Assembly: GCA_947453585.1 (NCBI GenBank)
Contig: CANGHQ010000089.1
Span: 1 to 7,184 of the forward strand
Length of the DNA: 7,184 nucleotides
From: Burkholderiales bacterium
GTDB lineage: Bacteria > Pseudomonadota > Gammaproteobacteria > Burkholderiales > Burkholderiaceae_C
Direction: 5' to 3'
Under the pieces are notes generated by a model, which was given only the letters and a program-made list of their open reading frames with translations, did not search any database and was not told the DNA's origin. Position 1 is the first letter of the stretch. Every line of letters begins with the position of its first letter. The position numbers were made by a program, and so were the translations under genes. Below, piece by piece: positions 1 to 5,752 of this stretch.

Positions 1-2
1 CC

Positions 3-695
3 ACCTGCCTGGCCTATGCGCTCTCAAAATACGAGCGCGTAGAAACCGTGGCCTTTGACTACGGCCAGCGCCACCACATCGAGCTTGATGCCCGCCTGAA
101 CGTGCTGCGTGAACTGAGCGCACGCTTTCCGGCCTGGGCCGCCAAGCTCGGGCAAGACCATTTGCTTGATCTGGCCGTGCTGGGTGAGGTGAGTGAAACG
201 TCGCTCACCCGCGACACCGCCATCTCAATGGAAGCCAGCGGCCTGCCCAACAGCTTTGTGCCCGGGCGCAATCTGATGTTTTTGACCCTGGCCGCAGCCC
301 TGGCCTACCGCCGGGGCCTGCAGGTGATCGTCACCGGCGTCTGCGAGACCGATTTCTCGGGCTACCCCGACTGCCGCGACGACACCATGAAAGCCATGCA
401 ACTCGCGCTCTCCTTGGGCATGGACCGGCGCTTTCTGATCGAAACCCCGCTCATGTGGATCGACAAAGCCGCCACCTGGCGCATGGCACACGACTTGGGC
501 GAGCAGGCCGACGCACGAGCAGGCCAAGAGGGCGGAGGCAACGCGCTGGTGGACTTGATCGTGGAACACACCCACACCTGCTACCTGGGCGCGCGCAGCC
601 AGCGCCACGCCTGGGGCTATGGCTGCGGCAGCTGCCCTGCCTGCGAACTGCGGGCCAAGGGTTTCGCGGCGTTTCGGGATGCCGGTTTGCGTTGA
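3..695 (+). CDS. queC: 7-cyano-7-deazaguanine synthase QueC, 5'-truncated by the window edge
   Basis: QueC converts 7-carboxy-7-deazaguanine to preQ0 using ATP and ammonia, in the cytoplasmic pathway to queuosine in tRNA. The open frame runs in from the window edge, beginning TCLAYALSKYERVETVAFDYGQRH; this aligns just after the SGGQDS PP-loop of the family, so only about 15 N-terminal residues, including the PP-loop, are missing. Visible family signatures are SLTRD, PNSFVPGRN, TGVCETDFSGYPDCRDD and ETPLMWIDKA. The C-terminal zinc site is intact: one Cys at codon 579-581, then a CGSCPAC cluster with Cys codons at 624, 633 and 642. Compared with my recollection of E. coli QueC (about 231 aa), there is an extra Gly/Ala-rich stretch of about 14 residues just before the first zinc Cys (roughly 500-545). 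The GTG at 48 is internal, not the start. The gene converges on the methyltransferase gene 72 bases away. Confidence 0.96.
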   Translation, partial: TCLAYALSKYERVETVAFDYGQRHHIELDARLNVLRELSARFPAWAAKLGQDHLLDLAVLGEVSETSLTRDTAISMEASGLPNSFVPGRNLMFLTLAAALAYRRGLQVIVTGVCETDFSGYPDCRDDTMKAMQLALSLGMDRRFLIETPLMWIDKAATWRMAHDLGEQADARAGQEGGGNALVDLIVEHTHTCYLGARSQRHAWGYGCGSCPACELRAKGFAAFRDAGLR

Positions 696-704
696 CAGTT
701 AGCT

Positions 705-737
705 CCCCCTTTCCACCCCGCCGGGGAGGAAAGGGGG
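705..737. repeat. Strong hairpin between convergent queC and midA; possible bidirectional terminator
   Basis: Positions 705-714 (CCCCCTTTCC) are the exact reverse complement of 728-737 (GGAAAGGGGG). Inside, after one A/A mismatch, CCCC at 716-719 pairs with GGGG at 723-726 around a 3-base loop. The hairpin starts 9 bases after the queC stop and ends 30 bases before the midA stop, where a shared terminator would lie. Neither strand has the U-tract of an intrinsic terminator after it, so a terminator role is inferred from position only. The composition resembles GC-rich intergenic repeats that I recall in Burkholderiales genomes, but I cannot check copy number here. Confidence 0.7.
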
Positions 738-754
738 CCGGGGGAATAGGGGGG
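723..754 (+). other. Candidate G-quadruplex motif downstream of queC
   Basis: Four G-tracts lie within 32 bases: 723-726 (4 G), 733-737 (5 G), 740-744 (5 G) and 749-754 (6 G), with spacers of 6, 2 and 4 bases. This meets the usual G3+N1-7 pattern with room to spare. The first two tracts are also the 3' arm of the hairpin at 705-737, so the two folds would exclude each other. The motif would be in the queC mRNA 3' region; the opposite strand is C-rich and lies in the midA 3' region. Folding and function are inferred. Confidence 0.5.
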
Positions 755-767
755 ATGGAAGTTAAAA

Positions 768-1970
768 CTAGAGCCGGTGCATCCGATCCCCTCGCCCAAA
801 TCCCAACGGCTGCCACTGCGCGCCAACGCCCAGCGCAATCGCCTTGAACAACTCCCCCATCTCGTGCTCCAAAATCAGCCGCTGCGCCGACGCGCGCACC
901 GGCAAGGCAGCCGCCTGCATCAAGTCCACCAAACCACAGTTGATCAAAAAATGCGCCTGGCTGGTGTAACCCAGCACCTCCAGGCCCGCGTCCTGGGCGG
1001 CCAGCGCCAGCGCGGTGAAGTTGACGTGGGCAGTGATGTCTTTTTCGCCCACGCACACCAGCGGGTCGGCGTCGCTGCGGTGCGCCTGGTGGCACATCAC
1101 CGTACCCATGTGGCGCTGGGGGTGGTAGTACTCGGCCTCGGGAAAACCGTAGTCCAGCAAAAACACGGCGCCGCGCTCCATGCGCTGGGCCAGGGTGCGG
1201 ACAAAGGCTTCGCTTTGCGGATGGATTTCGGTCAGGTAGTCGTGGTCGCCCTCAATCTCTGCCGGCGGGCGCAGCGCTGTGGGGCGGTCGGACCAGGCGA
1301 AGGCGTCGATGGCTGGGGCGGCGCCATCGGCGGCTTCCCCCCCCGCCGCCAGCACCACGCCACGCTCGTGCCACACGCCGCCCACACGCGAGAGCAGTTG
1401 CACCGGCATGGCGTCAATCAGCTCGTTGCCCAGCACCACACCGCGCATCTGCGCTGGCAACTCACTTACCCATTGCACCTGGTCGCCGAAGGGCGCCAGC
1501 CGGCTTTGCTGGCGCGCGCGCAGCGAGCCAGACAAATCCACAATCGTGTAGCGCGCCAGCGGCACCTGCATTTCCCGCAGGGCCGACAAAACCTGCTCGG
1601 CCAGCGCACCGGTGCCCGCGCCAAATTCCCATACCTCGTCAGTGCCGGTGGCCTGCAGCGCCTGCGCCACCTGGCGCGCCAAGGCGTAGCCAAACAAGGG
1701 GCTGATCTCGGGCGCCGTCACAAAGTCGCTGCCTGGCGCGCCACCGGGGGCCCCAGGCATGGCGCCAAATTTGGGCAGGTCGGCGGCGTAATAGCCCAGG
1801 CCCGGCGTGTACAAGGCCAGTGCCATAAAGGTGTCAAAGCCGATCCAACCGCCCTGTGCGCGCACCGCCTGGCCAATGTGCTGGGCCAGCGCGTCAGATA
1901 CCGTGGGCGCAGCGGGGTGGGCCGCATCGGCTGGGGGAAAGGGGGGGCTCGTTAAACTCGGGGTCTTCAT
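768..1970 (-). CDS. MidA/NDUFAF7-family (DUF185, COG1565) SAM-dependent methyltransferase
   Basis: This 400-aa protein belongs to the class I SAM-dependent methyltransferases of the MidA/NDUFAF7 family. The mitochondrial member NDUFAF7 methylates an arginine of a complex I subunit; the substrate of bacterial members is not well defined, so none is claimed. Motifs in order: TPGLGYYA (about 55-62), DFVTAPEISPLFG (82-94), the SAM-binding loop EFGAGTGALA (115-124), GNELIDAMPV (181-190), LLDYGFP (271-277) and GEKDITAHVNF (308-318). All are characteristic of the family and the length is normal. The open frame continues upstream without a stop to 2939, but that part is antisense to the reductase and folB genes and has no family similarity. 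The ATG at 1970 gives a conventional N-terminus, with a Pro/Ala-rich lead before the conserved domain near residue 24. The ribosome binding site is weak (GAGA about 9 bases upstream). The gene is divergent from the folM-like gene and convergent with queC. Confidence 0.93.
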   Translation of the reverse strand: MKTPSLTSPPFPPADAAHPAAPTVSDALAQHIGQAVRAQGGWIGFDTFMALALYTPGLGYYAADLPKFGAMPGAPGGAPGSDFVTAPEISPLFGYALARQVAQALQATGTDEVWEFGAGTGALAEQVLSALREMQVPLARYTIVDLSGSLRARQQSRLAPFGDQVQWVSELPAQMRGVVLGNELIDAMPVQLLSRVGGVWHERGVVLAAGGEAADGAAPAIDAFAWSDRPTALRPPAEIEGDHDYLTEIHPQSEAFVRTLAQRMERGAVFLLDYGFPEAEYYHPQRHMGTVMCHQAHRSDADPLVCVGEKDITAHVNFTALALAAQDAGLEVLGYTSQAHFLINCGLVDLMQAAALPVRASAQRLILEHEMGELFKAIALGVGAQWQPLGFGRGDRMHRL

Positions 1971-2021
1971 TGTGGTTCTCGCCAGTGCACTGCGCCTGGT
2001 TTTTTCGGATTGTCCCCTTTT
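1971..2021. promoter_or_regulatory. Divergent gap between midA and folM-like gene, with a 10-base palindrome
   Basis: Only 51 bases separate the two divergent start codons, so promoters for both genes must lie here or inside the coding ends. I find no convincing -35/-10 pair on either strand. A perfect palindrome, CAGTGCACTG, lies at 1983-1992, and a 6-T run follows at 2000-2005. The palindrome could be an operator, but one this short can also occur by chance. Confidence 0.35.
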
Positions 2022-2840
2022 ATGTCGTCCCCGCCCCTGCCCTCCGCTCGCCCGAACAGCCCCAGTGTGCTGGTCACGGGTGGTGCCAAGCGCCTGGGCC
2101 GCGAGATTGCCATGGCGCTGGCCGCCAGCGGCTGGCGGGTAGCGGTGCATTACCGCGACTCGGTAGAAGACGCAGCGCGCACCGTGGCCGAGTGTTCGGC
2201 CCTGACGCCGGGCGCAGCGAGCTTTCGCGCCAACCTGGGCAACGAAGCGGCAGTACGCCAGTTGCTGCCCAACGTGGTGGAGCAGTTTGGCAACCTGGAC
2301 GCCGTGGTCAACAGCGCATCCACCTTCGAGCACGACAACGCGGCCAGCTTTGGCTTTGCCGCCATGGAAAAGCACTTGCGCGCCAACACGGGCGCGGCGA
2401 TTTTGCTGGCCCAAGCCCTGCACACGCACATTGATGCCCGCAACCGCGCTCTGCCCGAAGCGGCGCTGGGCGCGCCCTGCAGTGGCGTGGTGGTCAATAT
2501 GCTGGACCAAAAGCTGTGGAACCAGAACCCCGATTTCTTTAGCTACACCCTGTCCAAAGCCGCGCTTGAGGCCGCCACCACCATGCTGGCGCTGGCCCTG
2601 AGCCCGCTGGTGCGCGTGGTGGGCGTGGCGCCGGGCCTGACCATTACCAGCCACATGCTCAGCGACGACAAATTCGCCGCCCTGCACAAGCTCTCGCCCC
2701 TGGGGCGCTCGTCCACCCCGGAGGACGTGGCGGCCACCGTGCGCTTTGCCATGGAAAACCAATCGATCACGGGCACCACCTTGCTGGTGGACGGCGGCCA
2801 GCACCTGATGCGCTTTGAGCGCGATTTCTCCCTGATGTAA
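2022..2840 (+). CDS. SDR oxidoreductase, PTR1/FolM-like pteridine reductase
   Basis: A 272-aa classical short-chain dehydrogenase/reductase, probably an NADPH-dependent pteridine or dihydrofolate reductase. It has the dinucleotide motif TGGAKRLG (19-26), HYR near 43-45 as in pteridine reductases, NSAS (97-100), and a YTLSK catalytic Tyr175/Lys179. Where most SDRs have a catalytic Ser, it has NMLD with Asp162, followed by a WNQNP stretch; this matches the Asp-Tyr-Lys arrangement and NMVD...NQP pattern of Leishmania PTR1. The C-terminus has APGLT and VDGGQHL. Function is further supported by folB starting 10 bases downstream. FolM is the nearest bacterial namesake, but I do not assign the symbol because substrate cannot be read from sequence. 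ATG at 2022 is preferred; an in-frame TTG at 2010 would add only four residues. Confidence 0.88.
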   Translation: MSSPPLPSARPNSPSVLVTGGAKRLGREIAMALAASGWRVAVHYRDSVEDAARTVAECSALTPGAASFRANLGNEAAVRQLLPNVVEQFGNLDAVVNSASTFEHDNAASFGFAAMEKHLRANTGAAILLAQALHTHIDARNRALPEAALGAPCSGVVVNMLDQKLWNQNPDFFSYTLSKAALEAATTMLALALSPLVRVVGVAPGLTITSHMLSDDKFAALHKLSPLGRSSTPEDVAATVRFAMENQSITGTTLLVDGGQHLMRFERDFSLM

Positions 2841-2850
2841 GGCGTATTTC

Positions 2851-3225
2851 ATGCAGCAACGCACCACCGGCACCCAAACCCTGAACCTCACGGGCCTGCG
2901 CTTTGAGGCCAATCTGGGCATTTTGGAGTCCGAACTCACCGCGCCGCAACCGATTCAGGTGGACGCCGAGTTGAACCTGGGAACACAGCCTCTGCAGCCC
3001 AGCGACGATGACATAAATCATGTGCTGGACTACAGAAAAGTGCGCCAGATCATTATTAATGAATGTACGGCTGTACACGTCAACCTGCTCGAGAGCATGA
3101 TTGGCATCTTGGCGGATCGATTAATGCAGCTACCGGGTGTTTTGGGTGTGCGGGTGAAGATCGCGAAGCTGGAAATTTTTGACGACTGCGAAGTCGCGAT
3201 CCGGGTTGAAACCGGACAGTGGTAA
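2851..3225 (+). CDS. folB: Dihydroneopterin aldolase
   Basis: FolB cleaves 7,8-dihydroneopterin to 6-hydroxymethyl-7,8-dihydropterin and glycolaldehyde, in cytoplasmic folate synthesis; family members form ring-shaped oligomers. The 124-aa length is typical. By hand alignment to E. coli FolB, the key residues are kept: Glu28 (in GILESE), Tyr61 (in LDYRKV), the pterin-anchoring Glu81 (in NLLESM) and the catalytic Lys106 (in KIAKLEIF). Two positions differ: Leu25 replaces the usual Tyr/His after the Gly-Val/Ile, and the common Lys-Pro is Lys-Leu here. The close relative FolX (dihydroneopterin triphosphate epimerase) is the main alternative. The gene begins 10 bases after the reductase stop; the TAAGG spanning that stop can act as its Shine-Dalgarno sequence, which suggests translational linkage. 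Confidence 0.9.
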   Translation: MQQRTTGTQTLNLTGLRFEANLGILESELTAPQPIQVDAELNLGTQPLQPSDDDINHVLDYRKVRQIIINECTAVHVNLLESMIGILADRLMQLPGVLGVRVKIAKLEIFDDCEVAIRVETGQW

Positions 3226-3242
3226 CCCTAAACGAGACACCC

Positions 3243-4199
3243 ATGAACGCCTTTTGGACCGATTCCGACGTGGCCCCGCCACCTCTTAAAGTTCCGCCTA
3301 CTCCCCAGGCAGACGCCCGCGAGGCCGCGCAACGCGCCGCCCATGAAACCCACAAGCTAGAAAAGCGCCTGTGCCGCCAAGTGGGCCAGGCGATCATGGA
3401 TTACCACATGATCGAAGAAGGCGACCGGGTGATGGTGTGCGTGTCCGGCGGCAAAGACAGCTACGCCATGCTCGACTTGTTGCTCAAGATGCAGCAGCGC
3501 GCGCCAATCAATTTTGAGCTGATTGCCGTCAACCTGGACCAGAAGCAACCCGGTTTTCCCGACCACATCTTGCCGGCTTATTTGAAGCAGCTGGGCGTCC
3601 CCTTTCATATCGAGACGCAAGACACCTACAGCATCGTCAAGAAGGTGATCCCCGAGGGCAAAACCATGTGCAGCCTGTGTAGCCGCCTGCGCCGGGGCAT
3701 TTTGTACCGGGTGGCCGACGAGCTCAAGGTAACCAAAATCGCGCTGGGCCACCACCGTGACGACATTTTGCAAACCTTCTTTTTGAACATGTTCTTTGGC
3801 GGCAAACTCAAAGGCATGCCGCCCAAGCTGGTAAGCGACGACGGCGGCCACATCGTGATCCGCCCGCTGGCCAATGTGGTCGAAAAAGACTTGGTGCGCT
3901 GGGCTGAACACCGCGCGTTTCCCATCATTCCGTGCACGCTGTGCGGCAGCCAGGAAAACCTGCAGCGCAAGCAAATTGGCAACATGCTGCGCGACTGGGA
4001 AAAACAATACCCCGGCCGCGTGGAAAGCATGTTCACCGCCCTGCACAACGTGGTGCCCTCGCACCTGATGGACACCAAGCTGCACGACTTTGAGGCCGTT
4101 CGCACCACCGGCGTGGCCGATCCCGACGGCGACATGGCCTTTGACCTTGAATCGTTTTCCATGCCCATGGTGGCCGGTCTGCCACTGCGGGTCTTGTAA
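3243..4199 (+). CDS. ttcA: tRNA 2-thiocytidine(32) synthetase TtcA
   Basis: TtcA thiolates cytidine 32 in the anticodon loop of certain tRNAs, using ATP to activate the base and a [4Fe-4S] cluster. The 318-aa protein has the PP-loop SGGKDS (68-73) and the family's two CxxC pairs: Cys143/Cys146 in MCSLCSRLRRG and Cys231/Cys234 in PCTLCGSQ. GHHRDD and FFGGKLKGMPPKL between them are also typical. Length is close to E. coli TtcA (311 aa). The ATG at 3243 is preferred, with GAGA 5 bases upstream; an in-frame GTG at 3219 would overlap the end of folB and add eight residues. The first 30 residues are a Pro/Ala-rich, poorly conserved lead. The gene follows folB by 17 bases and precedes the lipoprotein gene by 9, so it is probably co-transcribed with both. 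Confidence 0.97.
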   Translation: MNAFWTDSDVAPPPLKVPPTPQADAREAAQRAAHETHKLEKRLCRQVGQAIMDYHMIEEGDRVMVCVSGGKDSYAMLDLLLKMQQRAPINFELIAVNLDQKQPGFPDHILPAYLKQLGVPFHIETQDTYSIVKKVIPEGKTMCSLCSRLRRGILYRVADELKVTKIALGHHRDDILQTFFLNMFFGGKLKGMPPKLVSDDGGHIVIRPLANVVEKDLVRWAEHRAFPIIPCTLCGSQENLQRKQIGNMLRDWEKQYPGRVESMFTALHNVVPSHLMDTKLHDFEAVRTTGVADPDGDMAFDLESFSMPMVAGLPLRVL

Positions 4200-4208
4200 G
4201 GCCGCACC

Positions 4209-4865
4209 ATGCACGCCGCCCCTGCCTCTCGCAGATTAGCGGCAGTGGCACGCGCCTGGCTGCTGAGCCTGACGGCCGGGCTGGCGCTGGGCCTGGGCGG
4301 CTGTGCCAGCTCAAGGGTGATTGACAGCGAGGTGCGCAGCTTTGGCGGCAGCGTGGCGCCAGCTACCCAAACCACCTACGCCTTTGACCGCTTGCCCTCG
4401 CAAAGCAGCGACACCACCGCGCAAGCCACCCAGGAACGCCTGGAAGCCCTGGCCAGCGCCGCACTCGCCGATGTGGGCCTGACGCAAAGCGACAGTAGCC
4501 CTCAATATCTGGCACAAGTCAGCGCCACGGTGGAGCAGATTGCACGCACGCCGGTGCGTCCGCCGTTTGCTCCCTTTGGCATGGGCGGCTTCTGGGGCTT
4601 TCACCAGCCGTCGGTCGGCTTTGGCATGAACTGGGCGATGGAGCCGCCTTGGTACCGCTATGTCGTGCAAATCGTGCTGCGCGACTCCAGTTCCAAACAG
4701 GTGGTGTTTGAAAGCGCGGCGCAGCACATCGGCCCGTGGTCGGACACTGCCAATATCTTGCCCGCCGTGCTGCGCGCAGCGTTACGCGACTATCCCAACC
4801 CTGCGCCCCAGGGTGCGACGGTGCGGGTTGAAGTCGGGCCGCAAGGGCTGACTGACCGCCCATGA
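4209..4865 (+). CDS. DUF4136-like outer-membrane lipoprotein
   Basis: A 218-aa predicted lipoprotein of unknown function. The N-terminus has a basic region (Arg8, Arg9, Arg15), a hydrophobic segment at about 16-30 and a lipobox LGGC with the lipidated Cys at 32. Ala at +2 rather than Asp predicts sorting to the outer membrane. The mature part begins with a segment containing TYAFDRLPSQ, followed by a helix-like ERLEALASAALADVGL stretch, a Gly/Phe/Trp/Pro-rich linker at about 117-150 (FAPFGMGGFWGF), and a beta-strand-like WYRYVVQIVLRD with a final ILPAVLRAALRDYP helix. This order resembles DUF4136 proteins; the assignment is by eye. TAAGG over the ttcA stop lies 7 bases before its ATG and may act as the ribosome binding site. 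Its stop overlaps the next start in ATGA, so it is translationally coupled to the phosphatase gene. Confidence 0.8.
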   Translation: MHAAPASRRLAAVARAWLLSLTAGLALGLGGCASSRVIDSEVRSFGGSVAPATQTTYAFDRLPSQSSDTTAQATQERLEALASAALADVGLTQSDSSPQYLAQVSATVEQIARTPVRPPFAPFGMGGFWGFHQPSVGFGMNWAMEPPWYRYVVQIVLRDSSSKQVVFESAAQHIGPWSDTANILPAVLRAALRDYPNPAPQGATVRVEVGPQGLTDRP

Positions 4866-5524
4866 GCCTGCCCCTTGTGGCGCCGGTGCGCATTACCGCC
4901 GTGCGCCACGGCGAAACCGCCTGGAACGTGGACACGCGCATCCAGGGCCAGATTGACATTGGCCTGAACGCGCGCGGCCAGTGGCAGGCGCAGCAACTCG
5001 GCGCCGCCTTGGCCGAGCACGGCCTGAACCACATTTACACCAGCGACCTGGCGCGCGCCTACCACACCGCCCTGGCCATTGCCACACACGCTGGCATTGC
5101 GCCGCAGGCCGTGGCCTTGCACGCGGGCTTGCGCGAGCGGGCTTTTGGCGTGTTCGAAGGCCGCACCCATGCCGAGATCGAGGCGCAGTGGCCGCAAGAC
5201 GCGCTGCGCTGGCGCCAGCGCGTGCCCGATTGGGCGCCGCAGGGCGGCGAATCACCCTTGCAACTGCGCCAGCGCGTAGAGCAAACCGTGGCGCACATTG
5301 CCGCGCGCCACCCCGGCGAACACATTGCCCTGGTCGCCCACGGCGGCGTGTTGGACATGCTGTACCGCCTGGCCACAGGCCAAGAAGTGAACGCGGTGCG
5401 CACCTGGGAACTGGGCAACTGCGCCATCAACCGCCTGCTGTGGACGCCCGAGGGGCTGACCCTGGTGGGCTGGGCCGACACCGCCCACCTGGAAGCCGCC
5501 GCGCGCGACGAAACCACGGCCTGA
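4862..5524 (+). CDS. Histidine phosphatase family protein (phosphoglycerate mutase-like)
   Basis: A 220-aa enzyme of the histidine phosphatase superfamily, which acts through a phosphohistidine intermediate. The catalytic core is complete: RHGET at 15-19 with nucleophile His16, Arg65 in TSDLARA, Glu92 in the RERAFGVFEG segment, and second His160 in LVAHGG. The RERxFG...EG form and size resemble the CobC/GpmB phosphatase branch rather than the true glycolytic dPGM mutase, which is about 250 aa. Substrate cannot be told from sequence; alpha-ribazole phosphatase, a sugar phosphatase or a nucleotide phosphatase are all possible, and no cobalamin genes are in view. There is no Shine-Dalgarno sequence; the ATGA overlap with the lipoprotein gene implies reinitiation. 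It is the last gene before a likely terminator at 5532-5568. Confidence 0.9.
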   Translation: MSLPLVAPVRITAVRHGETAWNVDTRIQGQIDIGLNARGQWQAQQLGAALAEHGLNHIYTSDLARAYHTALAIATHAGIAPQAVALHAGLRERAFGVFEGRTHAEIEAQWPQDALRWRQRVPDWAPQGGESPLQLRQRVEQTVAHIAARHPGEHIALVAHGGVLDMLYRLATGQEVNAVRTWELGNCAINRLLWTPEGLTLVGWADTAHLEAAARDETTA

Positions 5525-5531
5525 GCCGACG

Positions 5532-5568
5532 GCAGTCCCCGCTCGCCGGGCTGCTCCCTTTCTTTTCC
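5532..5568 (+). terminator. Likely intrinsic terminator of the folM-like/folB/ttcA operon
   Basis: GCAG at 5532-5535 pairs with CTGC at 5551-5554, and CCCG at 5538-5541 pairs with CGGG at 5547-5550, leaving a 2-base bulge and a 5-base loop. A pyrimidine-rich tail, TCCCTTTCTTTTCC, follows directly. It lies 8 bases after the phosphatase stop. The tail is interrupted by C residues, so strength is uncertain. Confidence 0.5.
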
Positions 5569-5629
5569 AATCGTCTTTTTCAGCGCCCCTTGGCTGCGCG
5601 CCTGCCCCTGCCTGCCTATACGTGCCTGT

Positions 5630-5659
5630 GCGTGCGCGTTTGCTCGGGCCCGCGCACGC
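5630..5659. repeat. Perfect 9-bp inverted repeat upstream of gnd
   Basis: GCGTGCGCG at 5630-5638 is the exact reverse complement of CGCGCACGC at 5651-5659, with a 12-base spacer. No T-tract follows, so it does not look like an intrinsic terminator. It lies 94 bases before the gnd start and could be a protein-binding site or an RNA hairpin, depending on where transcription starts. The GC-rich, low-complexity setting raises the odds of chance pairing. Confidence 0.4.
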
Positions 5660-5694
5660 CCCTATGCCACCAAAACGGCAGTGACACAAGCGCG

Positions 5695-5740
5695 TTTATC
5701 AATGCACTTATATTCGGGATTTGTTGAAACTGCTTTTTTC
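5695..5740 (+). promoter_or_regulatory. AT-richer leader with possible -10 for gnd-zwf
   Basis: The 46 bases before the gnd ribosome binding site are clearly AT-richer than the surroundings. TATATT at 5709-5714 is a reasonable -10 element, but the best upstream -35-like hexamer, GTGACA at 5681-5686, is 22 bases away, which is too far for a standard sigma-70 promoter. The T6 run at 5734-5739 lies just before the ribosome binding site. A promoter for gnd is expected here because a terminator precedes it. Confidence 0.3.
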
Positions 5741-5746
5741 AAAGGA
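5741..5746 (+). promoter_or_regulatory. Shine-Dalgarno sequence fixing the gnd start
   Basis: AAAGGA lies 6 bases before the ATG at 5753. It is the best ribosome binding site in the window and selects this start over upstream in-frame start codons such as GTG 5681, which would add 24 residues ahead of the MQLGMIGLG dinucleotide-fold start. Confidence 0.8.
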
Positions 5747-5752
5747 ATCACC

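Noticed and set aside
777..1955. 392-aa + strand open frame opposite midA
   Set aside because: Its composition is rich in Gln, Arg, His and Gly with no recognisable domain, and the opposite strand encodes a full methyltransferase.
1971..2939. 323-codon upstream extension of the midA open frame on the - strand
   Set aside because: It is antisense to the reductase and the start of folB, has a low-complexity Gln/Gly/Arg/His composition and no family similarity. It is a GC-rich shadow frame; the family start fits ATG 1970.
3357..4214. 285-aa - strand open frame opposite ttcA
   Set aside because: ttcA is complete with all motifs, and the reverse frame is a His/Gln/Val-rich shadow without a plausible ribosome binding site.
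5681..5752. Upstream GTG start for gnd
   Set aside because: The added 24 residues precede the dinucleotide-fold start of the family, and a good AAAGGA site serves the ATG at 5753.
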